A stretch of 64,000 bases of DNA from Gemmatimonadota bacterium (GCA_022822445.1 JAJEBR010000112.1:98553-162552), one strand, 5' to 3'; positions 28,162 to 37,380 are shown, counted from the stretch's first letter. The notes: a model not told the origin generated them from the letters alone. Program-made: numbers and translations.

Positions 28162-29511
28162 TCACGACCTCCTGTCCTGGAAGGCCTCTACGAAGCCGGT
28201 GTCGACCTCGCCGGCCCGGAACGCGTCGTCCCGGGTGATCGCCGCCAGGTAGTCGATGGTGGTGGAGATTCCCTCGACGACGAACGAATCGAGCGCTTCG
28301 CGGCCCCTCACGACCGCCTCCCGGCGGCTGTTCCCCCACACCACCAGCTTCGCGATCAGCGAGTCGTAGAAGGGCGGCACGCGGTAGCCGGAATAGACGT
28401 GGGTATCCACCCGCACCCCCGGGCCCCCGGGCTGGTGAAAGGTGGTGATGAGCCCGGGCGACGGCGCGAAGTCCCGCGAAGGGTCCTCCGCATTCACACG
28501 GAACTCGATGGCGTGGCCGCGGTGGGGCTGCTCGCCGGGCGGGAACGAGAGCGGCTCGCCGGCAGCCACCCGGATCTGCTCCTTGACGAGGTCGAGGCCG
28601 GTCGTGGCCTCCGTAACCGGGTGCTCCACCTGAATGCGCGTGTTCATCTCGATGAAATAGAACTCGCCCGATGCGTCGAGGAGGAATTCGACGGTCCCCG
28701 CGCCCACGTACCCGATCGCCTCGGCCGCCCGCACCGCGGCCTCGCCCATCGTCTGGCGCAGTTCGGGGGTGAGCGCCGGCGACGGCGACTCCTCCACCAG
28801 CTTCTGGTGGCGGCGCTGAATCGAGCAGTCGCGCTCGCCGAGGTGCAGCACCCGCCCATGGGTGTCGCCGAAGACCTGGAACTCGATGTGGCGGGGCCGC
28901 TCCACACAGCGCTCCAGGTAGACGCCGCCGTCACCGAAGGCAGCCTCCGCCTCCGCGCGCGCGGCGGCGAAATGCCGCAGGAACGAGCCCTCGTACCCGG
29001 CGATGCGCATCCCCTTCCCTCCGCCGCCCGCGGTGGCCTTGATCATCACCGGATACCCGATCTCGCCGGCCAGCCTCAGCGCCTCTGTCTCGTCGCCTAC
29101 CGTCCCACCCGAGCCCGGGACCACCGGCACGCCGGCCGCCCGCATCGTCTCGCGGGCGACCGCCTTGTCGCCCATGGCCCGGATCTGGTCCGGGGTCGGC
29201 CCAACGAACACCAGGTCGGAGCTGCGGCAGATCTCCGCGAACTCGGCGTTCTCCGCGAGAAACCCGTACCCGGGGTGCACGGCCTCGGCCCCCGTGATCT
29301 CGGCGGCGGCGATGATCCGCGACACCTTCAGATACGACTGCGCCGGACGGGGCGGCCCGATGCACACGGCCTCGTCGGCGAAACGCACATGCAACGCTTC
29401 CTGGTCCGCCTCCGAGTAGACCGCCACCGTCGCGATGTCGAGCTCGCGGCAGGCCCGGACGATGCGCAGTGCGATCTCGCCCCGGTTCGCGATCAGGAGC
29501 TTCCTGAACAT
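28162..29511 (-). CDS. accC: Acetyl-CoA carboxylase, biotin carboxylase subunit
   Basis: Carboxylates biotin on AccB with ATP and bicarbonate, the first half of malonyl-CoA synthesis. The 449-residue protein starts [20 protein letters not shown] at an ATG (29509-29511). It carries the ATP-grasp loop [21 protein letters not shown], the [16 protein letters not shown] segment and the catalytic [14 protein letters not shown]. It lies 14 bases after accB, the usual accB-accC order. Its stop overlaps the ftsK leader. Confidence 0.96.
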   Translation of the reverse strand: MFRKLLIANRGEIALRIVRACRELDIATVAVYSEADQEALHVRFADEAVCIGPPRPAQSYLKVSRIIAAAEITGAEAVHPGYGFLAENAEFAEICRSSDLVFVGPTPDQIRAMGDKAVARETMRAAGVPVVPGSGGTVGDETEALRLAGEIGYPVMIKATAGGGGKGMRIAGYEGSFLRHFAAARAEAEAAFGDGGVYLERCVERPRHIEFQVFGDTHGRVLHLGERDCSIQRRHQKLVEESPSPALTPELRQTMGEAAVRAAEAIGYVGAGTVEFLLDASGEFYFIEMNTRIQVEHPVTEATTGLDLVKEQIRVAAGEPLSFPPGEQPHRGHAIEFRVNAEDPSRDFAPSPGLITTFHQPGGPGVRVDTHVYSGYRVPPFYDSLIAKLVVWGNSRREAVVRGREALDSFVVEGISTTIDYLAAITRDDAFRAGEVDTGFVEAFQDRRS

Positions 29512-29525
29512 CGGACCGCCCCCGG

Positions 29526-30029
29526 TCAGGCCGGATCGACGCGGAAGAGCAGCTGTCCGAAGTCCACGGGTTCCGCGTTGTCGGCGCAGATCTCCACGAT
29601 TCGCCCCGACACCTCGCACTCCAGCTCGTTCATCAGCTTCATGGCCTCGATGACGCACAGCACGTCGCCGGCCGCCACCGTGGCGCCCACGTCGACGTAG
29701 GGGGGAGCCTCCGGCGACGGTGCGCGGTAGAAGGTCCCGACCATGGGAGAGGTGACGTCGACCAGATTCGCGGAAGACGGCTCCGTGGCGGCGGGCCCGG
29801 CTGCGGCTTCAGGCGGCGCGTCGGCATCCGCCGGAGCCGCAGCCGCGGGAACACCCGGAGGGGCCGCCGCCGGCAGGGCTGAAACCACCGCCGGGGCGAC
29901 TCCCGCGTTGCCGGCCTTCGGGGACTTCGCCAGCCGGATGCGGGTTCCCTCCCGGTCGATCTCCAGCCGGTCCAGAGAAGACTCGTCCAGGAGACGCACC
30001 AGCGCTTCGAGAAACTCGAGGTCGATCAT
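29526..30029 (-). CDS. accB: Biotin carboxyl carrier protein of acetyl-CoA carboxylase
   Basis: Carrier subunit whose biotinylated lysine shuttles carboxyl groups between AccC and the transferase. The 167-residue protein has an N-terminal helical part (residues 1-35), an alanine/proline-rich swinging linker (about 36-88) and a biotinyl domain with the EAMKLMNE motif and the preceding SPMVGTFY loop. ATG at 30027-30029 overlaps the efp TGA (ATGA), coupling it to efp; accC follows. Confidence 0.96.
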   Translation of the reverse strand: MIDLEFLEALVRLLDESSLDRLEIDREGTRIRLAKSPKAGNAGVAPAVVSALPAAAPPGVPAAAAPADADAPPEAAAGPAATEPSSANLVDVTSPMVGTFYRAPSPEAPPYVDVGATVAAGDVLCVIEAMKLMNELECEVSGRIVEICADNAEPVDFGQLLFRVDPA

Positions 30030-30592
30030 CCGCTCACCCTTGTCAGGTACTTGTCTTCACGCCTGTCGATCTTCAGCACGTCTCCGACTTCCACGAAGAG
30101 GGGAACCTGCACCACCGCGCCCGTTTCCAGGGTCGCGGGCTTGGTGGCGCCCTGAGCGGTGTCGCCCTTGAATCCCGGATCGGTGTCGGTCACGGCGAGT
30201 TCGACGAAATCGGGGAGCTCCACGCTCAGCACGTTGCCGTCGTGGACCAGGCCGTGGCACTCCATGTTTTCCTTCAGGTACTTGAGCTGGCTCCTGCCGA
30301 GCATCTCCCTGCTGACGGGGATCATGTCCCACGTCTCCTGGTCCATGAAGTGAAACAGTTCCCCGTCCGTATAGGAATAGCTCACCGGGCGGCGCTCCAG
30401 CCGCACGCTGGTGATCCGTTCGCCGGCACGGAAGGTCCTGTCCACCACGGCGCCGGTGAGCACGTTCTTGAGCTTGGTGCGCACGAAGGCGCCGCCCTTG
30501 CCGGGCTTCACATGCTGGAAATACGTGATCGTCCACAGCGCGGTGTCGATCTCCAGCACCATGCCGTTGCGAAAATCTGCGGTCGTTGCCAT
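30026..30592 (-). CDS. efp: Elongation factor P
   Basis: Relieves ribosome stalling at polyproline stretches. 188 residues with the three beta-barrel domains of EF-P. The tip loop reads HVKPGKGGAFVRTKL, so the modifiable position is a lysine (about K34). The enzyme that would modify it is not in the window. ATG start; about 40 bases separate it from aroQ upstream. The co-transcription efp-accB-accC is a widely seen arrangement. Confidence 0.96.
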   Translation of the reverse strand: MATTADFRNGMVLEIDTALWTITYFQHVKPGKGGAFVRTKLKNVLTGAVVDRTFRAGERITSVRLERRPVSYSYTDGELFHFMDQETWDMIPVSREMLGRSQLKYLKENMECHGLVHDGNVLSVELPDFVELAVTDTDPGFKGDTAQGATKPATLETGAVVQVPLFVEVGDVLKIDRREDKYLTRVSG

Positions 30593-30632
30593 GAAATGTC
30601 GGTAATCCGGTGTTGTTCGTCCGTGTTTTCGA

Positions 30633-31106
30633 TCAGCGGCCCGGCGGGGATTCGTCCGGGTCCGCGCCTCGCTCCCGGCGCAGGTGGTTCACGAGACAGC
30701 GAAGCCCCGCAAGGTAGCTGTCCACCCCGAAGCCTGCGACCACTCCGACCGCCGCCGGCGTGAGGTACGACCGACGCCGGAAGGCCTCCCTGCCCGCCGG
30801 GTTGCTCAGGTGCACCTCGACAAAGGGCTTGCCGGTAGCCAGCAGGCCGTCCAGGAGCGCAACCGAAGTGTGCCCCAGTCCCGCGGGATTCACCACCACT
30901 CCCTCGACCCGCCCGCGCGCCTCGGCAAGGAAGTCGAGGATCGCGCCCTGGCTGTTCGACTGAAAGGGCTCGACCACGGCGCCCAGTTCACCCGCCAGCG
31001 CCGCCAGCGCCCGGTTGACGTCATCCAGTGTCGCGGTGCCGTAGACCTCCGGCTCCCGGACTCCGAGCAGACTCAGGTTGGGGCCGTGAACGACGGCAAT
31101 CCTCAC
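30633..31106 (-). CDS. aroQ: 3-dehydroquinate dehydratase, type II
   Basis: Converts 3-dehydroquinate to 3-dehydroshikimate in the shikimate pathway. The 157-residue protein has the family start VVHGPNLSLLG, the lid and active-site VREPEVYG (arginine and tyrosine present), QSNSQG, NPAGLGHTSVAL and EVHLSNPAGREAFRRRSYLTP. The GTG at 31104-31106 fits the family start. It heads the minus-strand run aroQ-efp-accB-accC-ftsK and is divergent from the PpiD-like gene. Confidence 0.92.
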   Translation of the reverse strand: MRIAVVHGPNLSLLGVREPEVYGTATLDDVNRALAALAGELGAVVEPFQSNSQGAILDFLAEARGRVEGVVVNPAGLGHTSVALLDGLLATGKPFVEVHLSNPAGREAFRRRSYLTPAAVGVVAGFGVDSYLAGLRCLVNHLRRERGADPDESPPGR

Positions 31107-31155
31107 GGGCGATCCTTTCGCGCGACTTGAAGCATCCCGGGCTCACGGACCTTGC

Positions 31156-31210
31156 GGTGCCGGCCCGCGGACCCCACAGTGCCAGCCCGCGCCGCCGTGC
31201 CAGCCCGCGT
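31156..31210. repeat. Short direct repeats GTGCCrGCCCGCG (three copies)
   Basis: GTGCCGGCCCGCG (31157), GTGCCAGCCCGCG (31180) and GTGCCAGCCCGCG (31197) follow one another at 17-23 base spacing in the divergent region between aroQ and the PpiD-like gene. They could be operator sites or slippage products; nothing else in this 270-base region stands out apart from the start-proximal palindrome. Confidence 0.5.
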
Positions 31211-31351
31211 CACAAAGGTAGATTTCCTGGCCCGAAGGTGTCAACGGACTGCGGCGCGCCGGCCGTTTTCCGGGCTTGGCCGGCGGCGGAAGGCGGCATC
31301 CGCCGGCATGGCTGGGTATCCCGTCCCGGGCTGCGAATCGTTAGCTTCCCT

Positions 31352-31369
31352 CTCCTTGCAAGGAGGTGA
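31352..31369 (+). promoter_or_regulatory. Full-length Shine-Dalgarno embedded in a palindrome
   Basis: AAGGAGGTGA (31360-31369) is a complete match to the 16S rRNA tail and lies eight bases before the ATG of the PpiD-like gene. The preceding bases form CTCCTTGCAAGGAG (31352-31365), a perfect palindrome that would pair CTCCT with the AGGAG core around a TGCA loop. In the transcript this could occlude ribosome binding. Confidence 0.6.
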
Positions 31370-31377
31370 AGTCTGCC

Positions 31378-33207
31378 ATGATGCAGCAACTGAGAAACAG
31401 CACGAAGTGGATCATGATCCTCGTCGCCTTCGCTTTCGTGGGGCTCATGGTCTTCGAATGGGGGATGGACATCTCCGGCCGCTCGGCCGGGTTCGGGGGG
31501 GAGATCGGCCGCGTCAACGGGACGCCGGTGCTCAACGAGGAGTACCAGGCCACCTATCGCAACCTCTACGAACAGACGGCGGCCTTCCAGGAAGACCCCA
31601 TCACGAACGCGCAGAACGATCAGATCGAAGACGACGCGTGGGAACAGGTTGTGCAGAGCATCCTGATCGGGCAGGAGCTGGAGCGGCGCGGGATCGTCGT
31701 CACCGACGAGGAACTGCGGAACGCGGCTCTGTTCAGCCCGCCGCCGGACCTCATGCAGAACGCGGCCTTCCAGACAGACGGCCAGTTCGATCTCGGCAGG
31801 TACCAGGATTGGGTTGCGGGTGCGGATCGCGGCACCCTGCTGCAACTGGAGTCGATCTACCGGGAGATGATCCCGCGCGGCAAGCTGGCGCGGCAGGTCG
31901 GCTCGGGCATCCACATGTCGGACAACGAGCTGTGGGATCTCTACCGGCAGGAGCACGAGAGGGCCAGCGTCAGCTACGTCTCCTTCGAGCCCCTGACCCG
32001 CGTGGCCGACGACCAGATCGAGATCACCCCCAGGGAGATCTCCGACTATTACAGGGAAAACCGTGAGTCCTTCTTCATTCCGGCCAGCGCAGGGGTCGTG
32101 TCGGTGTACCTGACCAAGGCCCCCACCCCGGCCGACACCGCCGCGGTGCTGGCCAGGGCCGGGGAACTCAGGCAGTCGATCCTCGACGGCGAGGATTTCT
32201 CCGAGGTGGCGATGCGTGAATCGACCGGGCCCGCCGCCGCCGAGGGGGGGGAAGTGGGCGTGGTCGCCAGGGGGGCGATGGTATCCGTCCTCAATTCGGT
32301 CGCCTTCAGCATCCGCCCGAACCGTGTTTCGGAGCCGGTGGCGACCTCCTTCGGTGTTCATCTCCTCGAGGTGACCGAACGGTGGGGCCAGGACTCGGCC
32401 CAGGTGCGCCAGATCGTCCTGGACTTCGAGCGCACCGACGACTCGGAGTTCGAACTGTTCGAGATGGCGGACTCGCTGGAGGTGCTCGGCGAATCGATGG
32501 CACTGGCCGAGGCGGCCATGGTCCTCGGGCTCGATGCCGACACCGTGGACATCATCGAGACCCGGCCTTTCGTTGCGGGCGCCGGCGATGTCGCGGAGGG
32601 CGGCGAGTGGATCTTCGACCCGGAAACCCCGCTCGGAGAGGTCAGTCCGGTCTTCGAGAACAGGCTGGCGTTCTACGCGCTCGAACTGGTGTCGACCGAT
32701 CCGGCGCGCTACCAGTCCGAGACGGAGGCAGCAACCGCAATCCGCGGCAGTATCGGCGTCGACAAACGGATCGAAGCCGCGGCCGAGGAGGCGCGCGAGT
32801 TCGTGGCAGAGGTGCGGGCGGGCCGCTCTCTCCTGGAGGTCTCGCGGGAGTTCGCGCTTGAGGCACGCGACGCCGGCCCCTTCACGCGCAACGAGTTCGT
32901 CTTTGGACTCGGCCGCTTGAACGCGGCGGTGGGGGCGGCGTTCGGACTCGAGGTCGGCGAGGTGTCGGATGTGGTCGTGGCAAACCAGAACGTTTTCGTC
33001 ATCGAGCGTACGGCCTCACAGCCAGCCGACAGTCTGGCCTGGGTGGAGCAGATCGACGTACAGCGCCAGCAGCAACTCTTCATCGCCCGGCAGACCCGGC
33101 TCAACCTCTGGATCGAGGCTCTCCGCGAGGCGGCCGATATCGTCGACCGGCGCGATGAGGTGCTGTCCCCGGCTGACGACCAGGAGCTGGCGGGGCTGCT
33201 GCGGTAG
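31378..33207 (+). CDS. PpiD-like periplasmic peptidyl-prolyl isomerase/chaperone
   Basis: Inner-membrane-anchored periplasmic folding factor of the SurA/PpiD group. 609 residues: one N-terminal membrane helix (WIMILVAFAFVGLMVFEWG, residues about 11-29), a SurA_N-like helical domain including RVNGTPVLNEEY, one parvulin domain (roughly 225-330, with EDFSEVAMRESTGPAAAEGGEVG and SFGVHLLEV), and a long C-terminal chaperone part. The start is the ATG at 31378, set by an excellent Shine-Dalgarno eight bases upstream. It is transcribed alone and converges on tatA. The second ATG codon immediately follows and could also be used. Confidence 0.88.
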   Translation: MMQQLRNSTKWIMILVAFAFVGLMVFEWGMDISGRSAGFGGEIGRVNGTPVLNEEYQATYRNLYEQTAAFQEDPITNAQNDQIEDDAWEQVVQSILIGQELERRGIVVTDEELRNAALFSPPPDLMQNAAFQTDGQFDLGRYQDWVAGADRGTLLQLESIYREMIPRGKLARQVGSGIHMSDNELWDLYRQEHERASVSYVSFEPLTRVADDQIEITPREISDYYRENRESFFIPASAGVVSVYLTKAPTPADTAAVLARAGELRQSILDGEDFSEVAMRESTGPAAAEGGEVGVVARGAMVSVLNSVAFSIRPNRVSEPVATSFGVHLLEVTERWGQDSAQVRQIVLDFERTDDSEFELFEMADSLEVLGESMALAEAAMVLGLDADTVDIIETRPFVAGAGDVAEGGEWIFDPETPLGEVSPVFENRLAFYALELVSTDPARYQSETEAATAIRGSIGVDKRIEAAAEEAREFVAEVRAGRSLLEVSREFALEARDAGPFTRNEFVFGLGRLNAAVGAAFGLEVGEVSDVVVANQNVFVIERTASQPADSLAWVEQIDVQRQQQLFIARQTRLNLWIEALREAADIVDRRDEVLSPADDQELAGLLR

Positions 33208-33272
33208 GGTCGGCCCGCCATCAGCTGGCGGGGCTGCTCCGGCAGGTCAGCCCGTCGTCAGCCGGCGGGGCG
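33185..33272. repeat. 38-base direct repeat across the convergent ends of the PpiD-like gene and tatA
   Basis: AGCTGGCGGGGCTGCTGCGG at 33185 recurs as AGCTGGCGGGGCTGCTCCGG at 33223, and a third partial AGCCGGCGGGGCG begins at 33260. The first unit contains the last codons and TAG of the PpiD-like gene; the third lies in the tatA C-terminus. It includes a hairpin CCCGCC-N7-GGCGGG at 33214-33232 that may act as a terminator. Confidence 0.6.
33214..33232. terminator. Candidate terminator hairpin between convergent genes
   Basis: CCCGCC and GGCGGG are separated by seven bases, just after the stop of the PpiD-like gene. There is no T-tract, so this rests on position and stem only. Confidence 0.3.
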
Positions 33273-33501
33273 TGCCCTCGTCCTGCGCTTCGGGTTCGGT
33301 GGGGAGCGGCGTTTCCTTGCGCGGCGCCGCGATTTCATTGTCGACGCGTACGGAAGACTCGACTTCACGGATCGACGACTTGAATTCCCTGATCCCCTTG
33401 CCAAGGGAGGTTCCGATCTCGGGGAGCCGCTTCGCCCCGAAGAGAAGCAGCAACGCCAGCAACACCAGGATCATCTCCAGCGGACCAAGATTGAATGGCA
33501 T
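33247..33501 (-). CDS. tatA: Sec-independent protein translocase subunit TatA/TatE
   Basis: Pore-forming subunit for export of folded proteins. 84 residues: a short N-terminal membrane helix (LEMILVLLALLLLFGAKRLPEIG, the FG-hinge intact), the amphipathic helix LGKGIREFKSSI, and a charged C-terminal tail. ATG at 33499-33501 with GGAGGT nine bases upstream. tatC lies some 8 kb away on the same strand, so the Tat genes are split. Confidence 0.92.
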   Translation of the reverse strand: MPFNLGPLEMILVLLALLLLFGAKRLPEIGTSLGKGIREFKSSIREVESSVRVDNEIAAPRKETPLPTEPEAQDEGTPRRLTTG

Positions 33502-33641
33502 GTCGTCTCACCTCCGTGTACCCGAGACTGCGGGGGGACTCTTCCCATGACCGCTGGCACGCCTCGGTATGAAGGGACAAGCTAACGCAATCGGCCGCGG
33601 TGGCAAAAGGAGGAGGAGGCGAGCGGCGCCTGGCCGGACCG

Positions 33642-33917
33642 CTACAGCCAGGAGCGCAGGATCACCGCCACGATGACGATTCCGACCAGCGTCAGTACGT
33701 TGAGAACGAAGGAAATCGGCCCCAGAGTGAAGGTTACCGCGACCAGGTCCACATAGAACGGACCGATCATCGACGAGACCGAGCTGGTGAGGAACGAGCG
33801 GGCCGCACTCTCGGGCAGGAAGTTCTCGGCGAGCTTCGTGAGGAGCCCTCCCAGGAACATCCCCACGGCGACCGCGGCCAACCCGCGTGCGATTCCGCGT
33901 TTCTTGATTGGTTGCAT
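33642..33917 (-). CDS. Small membrane protein, DUF4321-like
   Basis: 91 residues with two or three predicted membrane helices (AAVAVGMFLGGLLTKLAENF and a C-terminal LVAVTFTLGPISFVLNVLTLVGIVIVAVIL). The glycine-rich first helix and the SFVLNVLTLVGIVI end resemble the DUF4321 family, whose function is unknown. ATG at 33915-33917, seven bases after the polyprenyl synthase gene, so probably co-transcribed with it. Confidence 0.65.
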   Translation of the reverse strand: MQPIKKRGIARGLAAVAVGMFLGGLLTKLAENFLPESAARSFLTSSVSSMIGPFYVDLVAVTFTLGPISFVLNVLTLVGIVIVAVILRSWL

Positions 33918-33924
33918 ATTCGGA

Positions 33925-34929
33925 CTACCTCGACCGGTCCACTACATGAAGCACGGCTCCCCGGAGGGCCTCGAGCGCCGGCCCCGGCGTCAGCCCGCGG
34001 ATCGCCGCTTCCGCCGAGTCCACGTACTCCATCGCCTTGCGACGCGCGTACTCCAGGCCGCCGTTCAGTTTCACGAGTTCGATCACGCTCGCGACCTCCT
34101 CGTCGTCCGGCTCGATCAGGGTGAAGAGGTGGCGGACCCGGTCGACCTCGGAGGGAGCCATCTCACGGAGCGCGCCCACCAGAGGAAGCGTCACCTTTCT
34201 GCCGCGCAGATCGAGCCCGGCCGGTTTTCCGGTCACGCTCTCGGTTCCCTCGTAGTCGAGCATGTCGTCGGTGATCTGGAAGGCCATCCCCAGTGCGTGG
34301 CCATAGCGTCTCAGCGGCACTCGGTGGGCGGGACAGCCCGCGAGCGCACCCAGCTCGCACGCAGCCGACATGAGAGAGGCCGTCTTGGCGTCGATGAGCC
34401 GGAAGTACTCCGCCTCGGAGTAGGTGACGTCGTCGTAGGCGAGGAGTTGGCGCATCTCCCCCACGCTCATACGGTTCGCCGCCGACGCCAGCACCCGGAC
34501 CGCTTCGAGGTCGCCCACGCGGGCCAGCTCCGTCACGGCGCGGCTGTACAGGTAGTCGCCCAGAATGATCGCGATCTGATGCGACCAGACGGAGTTGACC
34601 GTCGGCATGCCGCGCCGGAGCACCGAGTGGTCGACGGCGTCGTCATGGACCAGGGTCGCGATGTGCACCAGCTCGACCACCGCGGCGAACCTGAGCGCGG
34701 CGCGCGGCGACTCCCCTGCGACATCGCTGGAAAGGAGCACCAGCGTAGGCCGGAACAGCTTCCCGGGAACCTTCATGAGGTAGTCGTTCACCTCGTTCAC
34801 CATGGAAAAGTCCGCCACCGCGATGCGGCCGAGTTCTTCCATCACCTGCTCCAGGCGGTCCTGCACCGGAGCCCTTATCGCGCGAAGACCGGCCGGAGTG
34901 CTCTGTGCGACTGTCGTCTGGTTCGTCAT
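33925..34929 (-). CDS. Polyprenyl diphosphate synthase
   Basis: Trans-isoprenyl diphosphate synthase that makes the long chain used for quinone side chains or similar lipids. The 334-residue protein has the first aspartate-rich motif as LVHDDAVDHSVLRRG, the second as ITDDMLDYEG, plus GDYLYSRA and a DLRGRKVTLPLV segment typical of octaprenyl/heptaprenyl synthases (IspB/HepT type). ATG at 34927-34929. Chain length cannot be read with certainty. Confidence 0.9.
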   Translation of the reverse strand: MTNQTTVAQSTPAGLRAIRAPVQDRLEQVMEELGRIAVADFSMVNEVNDYLMKVPGKLFRPTLVLLSSDVAGESPRAALRFAAVVELVHIATLVHDDAVDHSVLRRGMPTVNSVWSHQIAIILGDYLYSRAVTELARVGDLEAVRVLASAANRMSVGEMRQLLAYDDVTYSEAEYFRLIDAKTASLMSAACELGALAGCPAHRVPLRRYGHALGMAFQITDDMLDYEGTESVTGKPAGLDLRGRKVTLPLVGALREMAPSEVDRVRHLFTLIEPDDEEVASVIELVKLNGGLEYARRKAMEYVDSAEAAIRGLTPGPALEALRGAVLHVVDRSR

Positions 34930-35102
34930 CGGACATGAGTCGGCTCCGGAACGCAGTGCGCTGTCCGGTGCCTTCCCCGCAACGTGTCGTCACGGGGTCT
35001 GGGGGAACGTCCATGCGGCGGGCGCCCGGCAACAGCGGCCACCACGGACCAAGCTAGAAAGGTAGCGACTGATCGACTTTGGAACAGACTCGGTGTCGGG
35101 AG

Positions 35103-36047
35103 TCAGTAGCGGGAGTCGTCGCCCAGGCCAGCGAGCCAGGTGTCCACCCTGCTGCCCAGGAGCCGCTCGCCAGACCAGTCGCGAATCCGCATCTCTCGAG
35201 CGGCTGCGGGAGATGCGAGGGCGTCGGGACCCAGCCCGATCACCTCCGTTCCGACTACCCGTCCGCCGAGCCGGGACGCCACCCGTTCGATCGCGCGAAA
35301 CACTTCGACCGGATCGGTCGCCGCCGGATCCTCAAGGTTCATCGAGATCTGCGTGCGGCGCTGCGCGGGCAGGTGGAAGGCGAGGGCCCTGAGCCCGCGA
35401 AAACCGCCTCCGGTCTCGCGGATGCCCGCCGCGATGCGCTTCGCCGCCGGGTGGGGGAGGCCCTCGACATCGACGTTCCAGGCGAGCAGGACCTCGCGCG
35501 CCCCCACGCACACCGCTCCCGCCGACGGATGCGCGAAGCGATGCACGCTGCCAGCGCCCGTGTCGCGGCCGGGAAGATCGGCCTCACCGCACCCGCCGCG
35601 CCCCTCCAGCAGCGCCTCGAAGCCGCCGCGGCGCACGCTGGCCAGTGTGCGCCGGGGGGGGGTCGAGGCCTCGGCGTAGAAGTACACCGGGAGGCCCAGC
35701 TCCGCGATCCGCGCGCCGGCACGGCGCGCGGATCGCACGGCGTCCGCCATCCCCATCCCCCGGAGCGGCACGAAGGGAAGCACGTCCAGCGCCCCCACCC
35801 GCGGATGCACCCCCTCGTGCTCGCGCAGGTCGATCCTTTCCAGCGCCAGCCGTGCCGACGCCACCGCCCCCTCCTCCACCGCACCGGGCGCCCCGACGAC
35901 CGTAACCACCGACCGATGATGGTCCGGGTCCATCGTGGTGTGAAGCACCTCGCAACCGGCCCGTGCGAACGCCCCTCGGACGGCCTCAACGAAGCCCTCA
36001 TCGCGGCCGTCGCTGAAGTTGGGTACAGCCTCCAGAACGGGGATCAT
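35103..36047 (-). CDS. ftcD: Glutamate formimidoyltransferase
   Basis: Transfers a formimino group from formimino-glutamate to tetrahydrofolate in histidine degradation. The 314-residue protein matches the N-terminal transferase part only: VPNFSDGRD, DHHRSVVTVVG, EHEGVHPRVGALDVLPFVP (active-site histidine region), QISMNLED. The cyclodeaminase domain is absent, as in many bacterial FtcD proteins. ATG at 36045-36047. No other histidine-utilisation gene is in the window. Confidence 0.9.
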   Translation of the reverse strand: MIPVLEAVPNFSDGRDEGFVEAVRGAFARAGCEVLHTTMDPDHHRSVVTVVGAPGAVEEGAVASARLALERIDLREHEGVHPRVGALDVLPFVPLRGMGMADAVRSARRAGARIAELGLPVYFYAEASTPPRRTLASVRRGGFEALLEGRGGCGEADLPGRDTGAGSVHRFAHPSAGAVCVGAREVLLAWNVDVEGLPHPAAKRIAAGIRETGGGFRGLRALAFHLPAQRRTQISMNLEDPAATDPVEVFRAIERVASRLGGRVVGTEVIGLGPDALASPAAAREMRIRDWSGERLLGSRVDTWLAGLGDDSRY

Positions 36048-36079
36048 TCCGCGTGGCCGCTCCCTCGCAACCCGCGGAC

Positions 36080-36120
36080 AATCGCCGCTCGAATGCGGCG
36101 GGGGCTTAGGGCTGCCGGGC
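36080..36120 (-). repeat. Fragment F of the intergenic repeat tail
   Basis: On the plus strand ATCGCCGCTCGAATGCGGCG, then GGGGCTTAGGGCTGCCGGGC, resembles the tail of copy C read on the minus strand (ATCGCCGCCCGAATGCAGCG then GGGACTTATTCCACGGGCTG) with a small deletion. Only this part of the element is seen, between ftcD and the Fn3-like lipoprotein gene. Confidence 0.4.
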
Positions 36121-36132
36121 GGTGGTCGTCGA

Positions 36133-37275
36133 TCACCAGCCCGCGGTCCCCCCGAGGGGGCTCATCCTCGGATTGCCGGCCTGCGTCTGGTAGGCCCAGT
36201 CGAAGATGACGAGCTCGCGGCCGTCCTGATCGAACCCCATGATGCTCGCCCGGATCGATCCGAAACGAACGTCGCCATCGTCGCCGGGCACCCGGAACAT
36301 GTACGTGTACCCGGCAAAGAGCTCCGCCCGGCTCGATGAGTATCCGCTCGTCGGCGCCATCTCCCACGAAACGCAGTCCGCGTCGGCGCCCGGCCCGCAC
36401 TTCAGGCTCGTCGTCTGACGGGCCTCCGGGTAGACGCGCACTCCCGACGCCGGCACGACCCACACGCCAGCCCTGTCGGTCTCGAGCCGGAAGTGGCGGT
36501 CGCGCCGGTCGCCGTTCAGGATCGCCTCGTGATCTTCCGCTTCCTGGAAGCGGAAACCGGACCTCTCGGGCCGGTCGCCGTGCGAATAGATCACCTCGCC
36601 GGTGTAGTCCGGCCGCGGTGTGCAGGCCACCACTTCACCGGGGTCGCTCTCATGGCCCTGGTCGTCCACCGAGGTCACGTAATACACGTAGGTCAGGCCG
36701 TTCTCGGCCAGGAGGTCGATAAAGCCCGGCGAATCCGTTTCTCCCAGGAGCAGGTCGCCGTCGGTGTCCACCAGGTAGACGCGGTACACCGCGAAGTCCG
36801 CCTCGTCCGCCGCCGAGTTGTCCCAATGGATGTAGGCCGAGTTGTCCAGCGCCACGGAGGTCACCGCCTCCGGCACCGCCGGGGGAATCGGGTCGGGAAC
36901 GTGGACCTCGACCGAGTACGCGCTGGCCGTCTCCAGTCCCGTGTTCTCATCGTAAGCCGACACGTAGTACTCGTAGGTTACGCGCGGCAGCACGTTCACG
37001 TCCCGGTAGACGCACGCCCCGTCGATGCAGCTGGTCACCTCCGCGATGAAGAAGTACTCGGGATCGCTGGCCCTCTTGCCGTGGACGAGAAACGTCTCAC
37101 CGTTCCACCCGGCACCGGTTCGCCAATGGATGTCGACCCCCTCGGCGTAGTAGTAGGCGTCAAGATCACGCGGGGCGGCAGGCTCCTCCACAACCACCAC
37201 CAGTTCCTGGTCGCACCCGGCAAGGGCGAGGGTCGCCAACACCGCCAGCCCAAAAAACCTGATCCCATATCGCAT
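36133..37275 (-). CDS. Fibronectin type III-like lipoprotein, function unknown
   Basis: 380 residues. The N-terminus is a lipoprotein signal with lipobox LALAGC (Cys21), so the protein should be anchored in a membrane. Two Fn3-like beta domains follow (roughly residues 36-130 and 135-225, with YEYYVSAYDENTG and YVYYVTSVDDQGHES as the typical strand G region). A unique C-terminal beta-rich region has two close cysteines (KCGPGADADC). ATG at 37273-37275 with GAGGAG six to eleven bases upstream; the frame continues further but without a signal. The domains suggest binding rather than catalysis. Confidence 0.75.
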   Translation of the reverse strand: MRYGIRFFGLAVLATLALAGCDQELVVVVEEPAAPRDLDAYYYAEGVDIHWRTGAGWNGETFLVHGKRASDPEYFFIAEVTSCIDGACVYRDVNVLPRVTYEYYVSAYDENTGLETASAYSVEVHVPDPIPPAVPEAVTSVALDNSAYIHWDNSAADEADFAVYRVYLVDTDGDLLLGETDSPGFIDLLAENGLTYVYYVTSVDDQGHESDPGEVVACTPRPDYTGEVIYSHGDRPERSGFRFQEAEDHEAILNGDRRDRHFRLETDRAGVWVVPASGVRVYPEARQTTSLKCGPGADADCVSWEMAPTSGYSSSRAELFAGYTYMFRVPGDDGDVRFGSIRASIMGFDQDGRELVIFDWAYQTQAGNPRMSPLGGTAGW

Positions 37276-37365
37276 GCTGCTCTCCTCGGTTCCGATTGTT
37301 CTCGTGCGGGCGGCGAACGAACTCTCCCGCGCCGCCCGGGAACTCACCGATGCACGAGGCGTACC

Positions 37366-37380
37366 ACAGTTTCATACTGT
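37366..37380. promoter_or_regulatory. Inverted repeat ACAGT-TTCAT-ACTGT upstream of the lipoprotein gene
   Basis: A small palindrome in the A+T-richest part of the 294 bases between lptD and the Fn3-like lipoprotein gene, about 90 bases before the ATG. It may be an operator or part of a promoter. Evidence is only the symmetry and position. Confidence 0.25.
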
